Shown here in pieces: positions 31,679-38,824 of a DNA stretch of 38,824 nt. The translations under genes were made by a program, and so were the position numbers. Within the stretch, counting starts at the first letter, position 1. The number at the start of each line of letters is the position of its first letter. The notes under the pieces were generated by a model. The model made no database searches. It was given only the letters and a program-made list of their open reading frames with translations, and had not been told where the DNA came from. The DNA is from Saprospiraceae bacterium (GTDB taxonomy: Bacteria; Bacteroidota; Bacteroidia; Chitinophagales; Saprospiraceae), in NCBI GenBank assembly GCA_020848995.1, contig JADLHA010000016.1, positions 1 to 38,824 on the forward strand, given 5' to 3'.

Positions 31679-33919
31679 ATGAGACCCAATTTTTTTCTTT
31701 CAAAATATTCTTTCATGCCTACAGTGCATACGCGAGGCGTTTGGCTGTTCTTCTCCTTCTTTCTGATTTCAGGAGAATTGTGGAGTCAATCCGACTCCAG
31801 CGGAAAAACCCATTACACCTTGCCGGAGATGATGGTAAAATCGGTCCGGAAAGAACCCGATCTGCAACGCATGCGCTCAGTGCAAGGTACTTTTGTCTGT
31901 TCCGGTGCACGCAACGAGGTCATCTGCCTGGAGCAAAAAGATGTAGCACTTTCGGAAAAGCATGGCCGCCAGATTTTCGCAAAGATCCCTGGAGTGTTTG
32001 TTTATGACATGGACGGGACAGGCAACCAGGTCAACATTTCTACGAGAGGACTTGATCCACATCGCGGCTGGGAGTTTAACATCCGCAAAGACCAGGTGAT
32101 CACCAATACCGATATGTACGGATACCCCGCAAGCCATTACAACATTCCCATGGAGGCCGTCGAGCGCATAGAGCTCATTCGTGGCGCAGCTTCAATCCAA
32201 TACGGGGCTCAGTTTGGGGGAATGCTCAACTATGTTTCCAAAACTCCGGACAGTACCTCCACTCTGGCCTACGAGGGCATCCAGACGGTTGGTTCTTTTG
32301 GGCTGTTGAGCGGGTTTCACCGCGTTTCAGGCAGCCTGGGCGCATTCCGGTATTCCGCATGGATGAACCAAAAGAAACTCGACGGTTACCGCGATGAAAG
32401 CACTTCAAGTTACGATGCACAGGCCGTGAGTTTATTCTGGAATCCGACAAACAGTCTCGACTTGCGTCTGGAATGGACGCATTCCAACTACATCATCCAG
32501 CTCGCAGGCCCTCTAAATGACAGCATGTTCAGGGCAGATCCCAGTCAGGCTTCGCGTTCGCGAAACTATTACAACCCGAACATTCACATCCCTTCCTTGG
32601 CTCTGTCGTGGAAGCCCCACGCCCACACGACCCTGTCGTTTACGGCATCTGCGGTGTTGGGTTCGCGCAACAGCGTCCTGTTCGATAAACCGGTGACTAC
32701 CCGGGATACCATCCTGGCTGCAACCCTGCAGTACGCCAACCGGCAGGTCGACATCGACGATTACAGAAGTATAACGGCTGAAGCCAGGTTGTTGCAGGGT
32801 TATCGTTTGTTAGGAGGCGAACATACGTTCGTATTGGGTGCACAGTATATGGACAATGACCTGCACCGGAAACAGCAGGGGCTTGGAAGCACCGGTGACG
32901 ATTTTGACCTGAGGTTGGTTTCTGGCGGGTGGGGACGCGACCTGCACCTGCTATCCAGGAATCTGGCTGTTTTTCTTCAAAACAGCATGAGCCTTACTTC
33001 CCGCCTGACGATGAATGTTGGGGTGAGGCTGGAGAACGGCCATTCCGATATGGAAGGCAAGATCACCTATTATGCAGACAGTCTTCTTCCCGCACGCATC
33101 GACCACAAATTTCCCCTGCTTGGGCTAAACGCACAATACAATTTAGGTTCCGCAACCGAATGCTATGCTGGCTGGTCTCAAGCCTATAGGCCGGTCATAT
33201 TTAAAGACATCGTTCCCGGATCCGTTTACGAACAGGTAGACCGCGACCTCAAAGATGCCGATGGATATAACCTCGAGTTGGGTTTTCGTGGCAAGTGGAA
33301 ATCCTTGCAATGGGATCTAGGCTTGTTTGCCCTTCAATACAACAACCGGCTGGGAACGCTTGCAGAAACAAATGCAGGTGGCGAATTGACCATTTTGCGC
33401 ACCAACATCGGCAACGCTCAAACCCGTGGTGTTGAATGCTTTTTACAATGGGACCCATGGATCTCAGATGCATTTGACATTTCGCTCAGCACTGCCACTT
33501 CCTGGATGGAGGCCCACTATCGAAACGCCTGGGTCAGGGTAGGCAATGAGAACGTATCCATCGATGGGAACCGCGTAGAAAGCGTACCTGCCTGGATCGT
33601 CCGCAACGGGCTGACCTTGCGGTGGAAACGAATGCGCCTTTCTGCCCTTCACAGCTTTACCGGCGAAACCTACGCCGATGCGCTGAACACCGAAATGCCC
33701 AATGCAAGCGGTTCGGTCGGGATCGTTCCGGCATACCATCTGGTCGACCTCAACCTCACCCTTAAACTGAGCACTTCCCTGTCTGTGCGATTCAACCTCA
33801 ACAACGCTTTCGACAAACAGTATTTTACCAAACGCCCCCAATTCTATCCAGGTCCCGGGATCTGGCCTTCCGACGGTCGCAGCTTTTCAGCCAGCTTCTT
33901 TGTAAAGCTCAACGATTGA
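31679..33919 (+). CDS. TonB-dependent outer membrane receptor, FecA-like
   Basis: This 746-aa receptor imports a chelated metal or similar ligand across the outer membrane using TonB energy. The signal peptide is FFSFFLISGELWSQ; a second in-frame ATG at 31715 is an alternative start. A TonB-box-like LPEMMVKS lies near residue 50. The plug contains IFAKIPGVFVYDMDG, NISTRGLDPHRGWEF, YPASHYNIPMEAVERIELIRG and IQYGAQFGGMLNYV, which resemble Bacteroidota Fe(III)-dicitrate (FecA) receptors. The beta-barrel ends with the usual NNAFDKQYFTKRP and SFSASFFVKLND. Unlike SusC proteins it has no visible N-terminal carboxypeptidase-like domain and no SusD partner. No FecIR-type regulators are adjacent. The ligand is inferred by similarity only. 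Confidence 0.92.
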   Translation: MRPNFFLSKYSFMPTVHTRGVWLFFSFFLISGELWSQSDSSGKTHYTLPEMMVKSVRKEPDLQRMRSVQGTFVCSGARNEVICLEQKDVALSEKHGRQIFAKIPGVFVYDMDGTGNQVNISTRGLDPHRGWEFNIRKDQVITNTDMYGYPASHYNIPMEAVERIELIRGAASIQYGAQFGGMLNYVSKTPDSTSTLAYEGIQTVGSFGLLSGFHRVSGSLGAFRYSAWMNQKKLDGYRDESTSSYDAQAVSLFWNPTNSLDLRLEWTHSNYIIQLAGPLNDSMFRADPSQASRSRNYYNPNIHIPSLALSWKPHAHTTLSFTASAVLGSRNSVLFDKPVTTRDTILAATLQYANRQVDIDDYRSITAEARLLQGYRLLGGEHTFVLGAQYMDNDLHRKQQGLGSTGDDFDLRLVSGGWGRDLHLLSRNLAVFLQNSMSLTSRLTMNVGVRLENGHSDMEGKITYYADSLLPARIDHKFPLLGLNAQYNLGSATECYAGWSQAYRPVIFKDIVPGSVYEQVDRDLKDADGYNLELGFRGKWKSLQWDLGLFALQYNNRLGTLAETNAGGELTILRTNIGNAQTRGVECFLQWDPWISDAFDISLSTATSWMEAHYRNAWVRVGNENVSIDGNRVESVPAWIVRNGLTLRWKRMRLSALHSFTGETYADALNTEMPNASGSVGIVPAYHLVDLNLTLKLSTSLSVRFNLNNAFDKQYFTKRPQFYPGPGIWPSDGRSFSASFFVKLND

Positions 33920-33964
33920 CGCAAGAAGCCGAAAGTGGAGATCATGGATAATGATTAATTGAAA

Positions 33965-34004
33965 GGGTAAAGGAGGGTTTTCCTCTGATTATTCTCCTTT
34001 GCCC
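33965..34004 (+). repeat. Hairpin downstream of the TonB receptor gene
   Basis: GGGTAAAGGAG (33965-33975) pairs with CTCCTTTGCCC (33994-34004) with a single G-U pair, and a competing shorter pairing GAGG/CCTC exists inside the 18-nt loop. No T tract follows, so it may be an mRNA 3'-end stabiliser or a terminator acting with other factors. Confidence 0.4.
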
Positions 34005-34114
34005 TATGCGCATTGTCGAACGTCATCAGGTGAGTTGATGGAAATCACTGCCCGGCTTCCCTCTTATTGCTAAATTTATTGTGAAATGATTTTGTGGATC
34101 ACAATTGCAATGAC

Positions 34115-37100
34115 ATGAAGTATTTAAAGGGATTTTTGTTCTTTTTGGGGTTTTGGATGCAGGGGGTTTATTGTCAGGAGAATTCCTGGTGGCTGAGGAA
34201 TGTATCTGAAGGGATGGGTGCCCCCAAGGTAGATTTAGAAGACTTTAGCCCTGAACTGGAACTCAGCAATAAGGTGGTACACGTCATGTGGATGACTCAA
34301 AAGGGCAGTTTCCGTTCGATCAGCTACCGGAATTCATCCGATGATGGATTGAACTGGGGTCCTGTTGTGGAATTGGGTGATTCGGATTTTGATCAGGAGA
34401 AGCGGTACAAAAGAATGGCGGTGTCTGGGAATTATGTACACCTCATCGTGAACCGACCCCAGGAGTTGTGGTACTACCGTTCCACGGACGGGGGAAAGAA
34501 TTTTGAGCCGGTAACAGTACTGTTCAAAGCCACTGTGGGTTACATTTACAACCTGCAAATCCAAGCTGTTGGAGACCGCGTATACATATCATTTTCCAAT
34601 TATTGCTGGTACTGCAGCGATAAGAATTTGCTATACCTGCTTCGCTCAACAGACCATGGCGGCAGATTTGAGCAAGAGTTGCTCGTAACCGACAAAAACG
34701 ACGTCACTTTAAATTTCACTGCTCTGCAAGCCGAGCAGGATCATGTCTACCTGCTCTATCAGGAGGTGGTCGGACCCTCAACGAATTACGATTATGCACT
34801 GCATTTTCTGCATTCGAATGACGAGGGGTTAAATTTTCAAGACGACGTGATTTCCTTTCCCGCAATGAGCGGGCTGCATCATAGCTTGCCATTGCAGGAT
34901 TTCTTTGCAGGGTTCCAGCCCAAGATCGCTGCTGATGGAGATCGCGTATGGGTAATCTTCGGAGCCTGGGATGAACTCAATGCGCCGGGAATTTATGTAT
35001 CCCGGTCCCAAAATGGCGGACAGCTCTTTCAGGATGCGGTGAAGGTGTCGGGCCCTATTGCAAATTTTCGGGTTGGGCTGGAAACGATTGCAGCAAAGGG
35101 CAATCGGGTTTTCGCGGTTTTTCCAACCCAGGATGACAAGGTATACATGAGCTATTCTTCAGATGGCGGAGCGAGTTACGATTCGCTGGCAGAATTTACA
35201 TCAGCCACCGCAAAATACCTCGAGGGTGGCGCAGACCCGCGCGTAGCCATGGACCCACGAGATGAAGGAGTCTGGATTGCAACGACGGGGATCAAAATGG
35301 GAAAAGTGGGCATTGACGGCAACATGAGTGCCCCGTCTCTCTATGGAACGCTGACTTCCAATACGCGACGCCCGCGCATTGGAGTGTCTGCGGATGGTTA
35401 TGTGCACTTCGTATCCGAAGCCGGAAATGAATGGTTGCAGGGCGGGTCGTTCTCAGAAACGGATATCTGGTATCGGCGGGTGGATCCGGATTACCGCGAA
35501 ACATCTTCTGTAGACCAGAGCCTTCGATTGGATTTTGTTGGCAATGAAGGTGATGGAAGTGGTGCTCATCAACACGATAATATGATCATCGGACCGAGGC
35601 TTGGGGAGCGCATTACTAAATCCCTGACGGTTGAATGCTGGTTGCGACCCGATACGGTGCAGGCGATCAAGCGCATACTGACGCAGTTGCATAAAGGCTC
35701 ATGGAATTTATTTGATCCAAAGTCATTTCAACTGGGTGCAACCGCAGATGACTTCCCGGTATGCGGCCTGGTCAGCCGGACCGGTGCCTATATTATGACC
35801 GGAAGTAAACGTCTGGTGCCGGGTTATTGGAATCACCTGGCTGTCGTTTACGACAACAACGGTCAGGCGAATAATTTCAAGATGCTTTTAAACGGACAGG
35901 AAATTGCCTCCACCACCACGACGGGAGATTTGTTGCCCTCGACAGCGATGTGGGTACTGGGCAGCACGGGCAGTTCCAATGTCTCGGAAGGTTTTGTGGG
36001 AGAAGTGGATGAATTGCGCATGTGGAGTGTGGGGAAAACTGCAGAAGAAATCCGTGCGAACCGCTTCAGGCATTTTTCCGGAACGGAACCCGGATTGGAG
36101 GCATATTTTGATTTTGACAGTATATCGCCTTTTGGAGAGGTTGCCGACAAAACCCAAAGGGGTCATACAGGACATCTGATGTACAAAGAGGGGTCTCCGC
36201 TTGCCAATATTGTCGACATGGGAGTCCGGTTTGAATACGTGCAAACGATTTCGAGTTTTGCTTTTAACCCTGTGAGCAAAGGAGGTGTGCGATTTCGATG
36301 GGACTTTGGAGATGGAAGGACTTCAACGGCAGCCTATCCGCAAATTCAGTATGAAAAGCCTGGAGTGTATCGGGTGTGTCTGGAAGTATTTGGAGCCACG
36401 ACCTACGACAGCTATTGTGAAGTAGTTGAAGTTGAAGGCATAGACCGCGTTTTCCCAAGTGAGGGAGGGAATACGGGCTTGGTGACCATCAATTTGTATG
36501 GGGGAGGTTTCGACACCAGTGACGTCGTTCTGTTGCGACGAAGCGGTCAGGCTGACTTGGTTGCAATCCGGACTATACTGGATGCCAACAGGGCACTATC
36601 GGCGGTATTTGATCTCCAACAGCAAGAGGTGGGTATATGTGATGTCGTAGTTTCAAATGGTATTCGGGAGTTGATATTACCTGGTGGATTCAGCATTGTC
36701 GAAGGCGAGGAGCCTGATCCCTATGTATCCTTCAATGGTGGCGGTAGCATTTTGGTTCAACGGTGGACACCACAGACCATTGTAGTGGGAAACCGCGCCA
36801 ACGTAGATGCACACGGTGTACTGCTCTGGATTGCGCTTCCGGATCATCCGGACAATGACATTGAGTTCATCAACCTGGATATCCGCGCTCCGCAATTTGC
36901 AATTGATAAAGGGTGGGAAAACGAGCTCAAGGCCTTGGGAAATTACATTGTTGTGGACTCTTTGTTTGGCCGGGAACAACATGTCCGCTTGTACTCTTTT
37001 TACATTCCCATACTTCCTGCCCGGTCTAAACTCGATATTGTTTTTCGCATCCGACTGGGGAATGCCCAACCGGAAGTTCCACTCAACGTTTGGATCAATC

Positions 37101-38602
37101 CACCATTTTTCCAATCACCATTGTCGAGTGAAGTGCAGGCTTGTGTTGCCTTGTCAATTGCAAAGGCTTTCTTAAAGGGGGGGGCGGGGCTAATACCCGG
37201 GGTGAGTTGTATTGCTGCTACGCTCAGTGTCATTGCCGATTTTGCGAATGACAATGCTCCTACGTCTTCGTCAACAGCCAATCAGGTCGTTAAAAACTGG
37301 GCATGGATTTTGGCCACCAACATACTGGAATGTGCTGGCCCTTTATCACAAATTGTCATGTTTGCCAGATTAGCAAAGACTTTTTCCCTGGTTACCGCAG
37401 CTGTTGAGCAGGCAGCAGAAAACGACAATTGTCACAGTGGTTTCAGACAGATCGGCCTGTTGGATTTATTGTACTATCCAAAATGGTCTGATGATCCAAA
37501 TGAGAAAAATGGAAACCCCGGTTCGGGGGCGGAAGGGTATTTGCCAAAAACAAAAACACTGGGATACCAGATCCGCTTTGAGAACAAGAGCACAGCCAGT
37601 GCTCCGGCGCACGAGGTCACCATTTACGATACGATCAAATACGATAAGGTGGACTGGTCCCGGATCTCATTTGGCCCATACGGTTGGGGAGAACGCGTGT
37701 ACTTTCCATTGCCGGAGAGCAGGGAATTCAGCCAGGATGTCGATTTGCGTCCTTTGAAAAACAGCATTGTGCGCATTTCAGGAAGGGTGGACACAGCTGC
37801 GCGGGTGCTGCGTTGGAAATTTCTGACGCTGGACGCAACTACGATGGATTTGCCGACGGACCCCTTTGCTGGATTTTTGCCACCTAACGTTGTGTCTCCG
37901 GAAGGAGAAGGATTTGTGAGCATCTCAGTGGGTTTGCGCGATGGCATCGTCCATGATGACCGGATAGACAACGAGGCTACGATCATATTCGACAGCAATG
38001 CACCCATCGTCACCAATGTGCACAAAAATGCATTTGACCTGCGGTCTCCGGAGAGCCGGGTCAGGAGTTCGACGTCATCTACCCTGGATAGCGCTGTTGC
38101 GCTGGAGATCCTTTCCGAAGATGATGGCAGTGGCGTGCGTTTTGTAGACCTGTGGTATTCAAAAGATGACAGCACATACGTGTTTTCACACCGGGTGTAT
38201 GGTGGGGAGACCCTGTTTGCCGGCGTCCCCGGCTCTCAGTATAAGTTTTACTGCATTGCGGAAGACCATGTCGGTAACCGGGAAATCGTTCCTGCTGGTC
38301 CAGACACAGAAGTGCGCTTTCTCACGGCCAACGATGACGTGGCCGATGTGCGTAGCGCACTGATCTATCCCTTGCCTTCAAAGGGGGAGTTTATCCTGGA
38401 GTTTATGCTGACAAGGGCCGGAGATACCCGTATTTATTTGCAGGACGGCACGGGCAAGATGGTTACCCAGTTCCTCGACCGGAGGCTGGAAGCCGGCGTT
38501 CACAATAACCGTTTCCGGGTGAACACCTCACCTGGCAGTTACCAATTGTGCATTCAACGCGGCAATCGCAAAGTGAATTTTCCAATCATTATCATCCGTT
38601 AA
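34115..38602 (+). CDS. Giant secreted multidomain T9SS protein (BNR-LamG-PKD-TIG-like)
   Basis: This is a 1495-aa protein. I chose ATG 34115 (signal peptide MKYLKGFLFFLGFWMQGVYCQ) rather than the GTG at 34094. Residues ~20-450 form a BNR/Asp-box propeller (SSDDGLNWG, STDGGKNFE, STDHGGRFE, SNDEGLNFQ, SQNGGQLFQ, SSDGGASYD), as in sialidases, but I cannot identify the sialidase catalytic residues. Then come a LamG/concanavalin-like domain (~500-670: LTVECWLRP, YWNHLAVVYD, GEVDELRMW), a PKD domain (~705-775: FRWDFGDGRTS, KPGVYRVCLEV) and a TIG/IPT-like region (~783-875). A beta region, a helical Cys-containing segment (~1009-1106) and a DPNEKNG-type domain follow (~1125-1310: GYQIRFENKSTASAPAHEV, FLPPNVVSPEGEGFVS). 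The C-terminus is a T9SS sorting domain (IYPLPSKGEFILEF). Probably a surface adhesin or glycan-binding protein. Confidence 0.87.
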   Translation: MKYLKGFLFFLGFWMQGVYCQENSWWLRNVSEGMGAPKVDLEDFSPELELSNKVVHVMWMTQKGSFRSISYRNSSDDGLNWGPVVELGDSDFDQEKRYKRMAVSGNYVHLIVNRPQELWYYRSTDGGKNFEPVTVLFKATVGYIYNLQIQAVGDRVYISFSNYCWYCSDKNLLYLLRSTDHGGRFEQELLVTDKNDVTLNFTALQAEQDHVYLLYQEVVGPSTNYDYALHFLHSNDEGLNFQDDVISFPAMSGLHHSLPLQDFFAGFQPKIAADGDRVWVIFGAWDELNAPGIYVSRSQNGGQLFQDAVKVSGPIANFRVGLETIAAKGNRVFAVFPTQDDKVYMSYSSDGGASYDSLAEFTSATAKYLEGGADPRVAMDPRDEGVWIATTGIKMGKVGIDGNMSAPSLYGTLTSNTRRPRIGVSADGYVHFVSEAGNEWLQGGSFSETDIWYRRVDPDYRETSSVDQSLRLDFVGNEGDGSGAHQHDNMIIGPRLGERITKSLTVECWLRPDTVQAIKRILTQLHKGSWNLFDPKSFQLGATADDFPVCGLVSRTGAYIMTGSKRLVPGYWNHLAVVYDNNGQANNFKMLLNGQEIASTTTTGDLLPSTAMWVLGSTGSSNVSEGFVGEVDELRMWSVGKTAEEIRANRFRHFSGTEPGLEAYFDFDSISPFGEVADKTQRGHTGHLMYKEGSPLANIVDMGVRFEYVQTISSFAFNPVSKGGVRFRWDFGDGRTSTAAYPQIQYEKPGVYRVCLEVFGATTYDSYCEVVEVEGIDRVFPSEGGNTGLVTINLYGGGFDTSDVVLLRRSGQADLVAIRTILDANRALSAVFDLQQQEVGICDVVVSNGIRELILPGGFSIVEGEEPDPYVSFNGGGSILVQRWTPQTIVVGNRANVDAHGVLLWIALPDHPDNDIEFINLDIRAPQFAIDKGWENELKALGNYIVVDSLFGREQHVRLYSFYIPILPARSKLDIVFRIRLGNAQPEVPLNVWINPPFFQSPLSSEVQACVALSIAKAFLKGGAGLIPGVSCIAATLSVIADFANDNAPTSSSTANQVVKNWAWILATNILECAGPLSQIVMFARLAKTFSLVTAAVEQAAENDNCHSGFRQIGLLDLLYYPKWSDDPNEKNGNPGSGAEGYLPKTKTLGYQIRFENKSTASAPAHEVTIYDTIKYDKVDWSRISFGPYGWGERVYFPLPESREFSQDVDLRPLKNSIVRISGRVDTAARVLRWKFLTLDATTMDLPTDPFAGFLPPNVVSPEGEGFVSISVGLRDGIVHDDRIDNEATIIFDSNAPIVTNVHKNAFDLRSPESRVRSSTSSTLDSAVALEILSEDDGSGVRFVDLWYSKDDSTYVFSHRVYGGETLFAGVPGSQYKFYCIAEDHVGNREIVPAGPDTEVRFLTANDDVADVRSALIYPLPSKGEFILEFMLTRAGDTRIYLQDGTGKMVTQFLDRRLEAGVHNNRFRVNTSPGSYQLCIQRGNRKVNFPIIIIR

Positions 38603-38656
38603 TAAAAAGGAAACGGCCCAAACAAGAAGATTTTTCGTGGAGGATATCGGATATCT

Positions 38657-38697
38657 TGTCCCGCTGACGGCGGGAGCCTGTCCCGCCAACGGCGGGA
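38657..38697. repeat. Tandem pair of REP-like palindromes
   Basis: Two 19-bp units (38657-38675 and 38679-38697) share the pattern TGTCCCGC-N2-ACGGCGGGA and differ at two central bases. Each folds as a CCCGC/GCGGG hairpin. They lie 55 bp after the stop of the 1495-aa gene. They look like repetitive extragenic palindromes. Confidence 0.65.
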
Positions 38698-38705
38698 AAC
38701 CGATG

Positions 38706-38741
38706 ACCCTGGCGCTTAAGGCGCCATGCTCTATCCAGGGT
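38706..38741. repeat. Nested inverted repeat next to the REP-like pair
   Basis: The inner hairpin TGGCGC (38710-38715) / GCGCCA (38721-38726) sits inside the outer arms ACCC (38706-38709) / GGGT (38738-38741). An alternative pairing is ACCCTGG/CCAGGGT. It is close to the REP-like units and probably belongs to the same repeat cluster. Confidence 0.5.
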
Positions 38742-38824
38742 TGAGAGGGTGGAAAAGGTTGTTGTCAATGAGAAATCGAAGGATGCCACGTTTTTTGATT
38801 TTGAGTTCGAGTTGGACGGCAAGA
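38731..38824 (-). other. Possible 3' end of a minus-strand gene at the window edge
   Basis: On the minus strand a frame is open from the window edge to TAG at 38733-38731. Its C-terminal sequence, ending RFLIDNNLFHPLNPG, looks protein-like. A plus-strand frame from GTG 38749 is also open to the edge (VEKVVVNEKSKD...). With under 100 bp visible I cannot decide whether either is real. Confidence 0.2.

Noticed and set aside
34094-34114. GTG start for the 1495-aa protein
   Set aside because: The ATG at 34115 begins a clean signal peptide, and the GTG lies within a possible -7 element (TGATTTTG, 34088-34095).

Overview
The window reads as a piece of a Bacteroidota chromosome, most likely from the Saprospiria (Saprospiraceae-like). 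Five large secreted proteins carry C-terminal sorting domains of the type IX secretion system (T9SS). A GYDIA-family GHMP kinase, a FecA-like TonB-dependent receptor and DPNxK-type repeat domains are also typical of that phylum. Several genes are preceded by the Bacteroidota -7 promoter element TAnnTTTG, and no strong Shine-Dalgarno sequences are seen. The lineage is inferred from gene content. There are no rRNA or tRNA genes, no CRISPR array and no complete mobile element.

Layout. 1-5577 holds three T9SS cargo genes: the C-terminal part of a first one, a 965-aa FG-GAP repeat protein, and a 504-aa beta-propeller-like protein on the minus strand. 5921-11858 is an RND efflux operon (TolC, lipoprotein adaptor, permease) followed by a small YgaP-like membrane protein. 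12019-15804 holds galactokinase, an S37-type secreted peptidase and diaminopimelate decarboxylase. 15990-19821 is a divergent pair: a T9SS cargo protein (minus) and an uncharacterised helical protein (plus). 19900-22627 is another divergent pair: an orphan family 5 solute-binding lipoprotein and a TIGR01777-type epimerase. 22724-29067 is a minus-strand block, in transcription order dnaE, an exported DUF6438-like protein, the GYDIA kinase and a ferredoxin-NADP reductase-like flavoprotein. 29256-33919 carries an SMR (Gdx-like) protein, a vanadium haloperoxidase-type lipoprotein and a FecA-like receptor. 34115-38602 is a 1495-aa multidomain T9SS cargo, followed by REP-like palindromes at the window edge.

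How it works together. The core genes (dnaE, lysA, galK) are interleaved with surface functions: secreted adhesin- or enzyme-like giants, efflux and uptake. Most transcription units look short, with hairpin terminators or near-consensus promoters between them. I did not find a clearly new multi-gene system. The best leads are a GHMP kinase that appears to start at a non-ATG codon, a paired operator-like site in front of galK, a composition break inside one T9SS cargo gene, an uncharacterised helical cysteine-containing segment inside the 1495-aa protein, and an unassigned 489-aa protein family.
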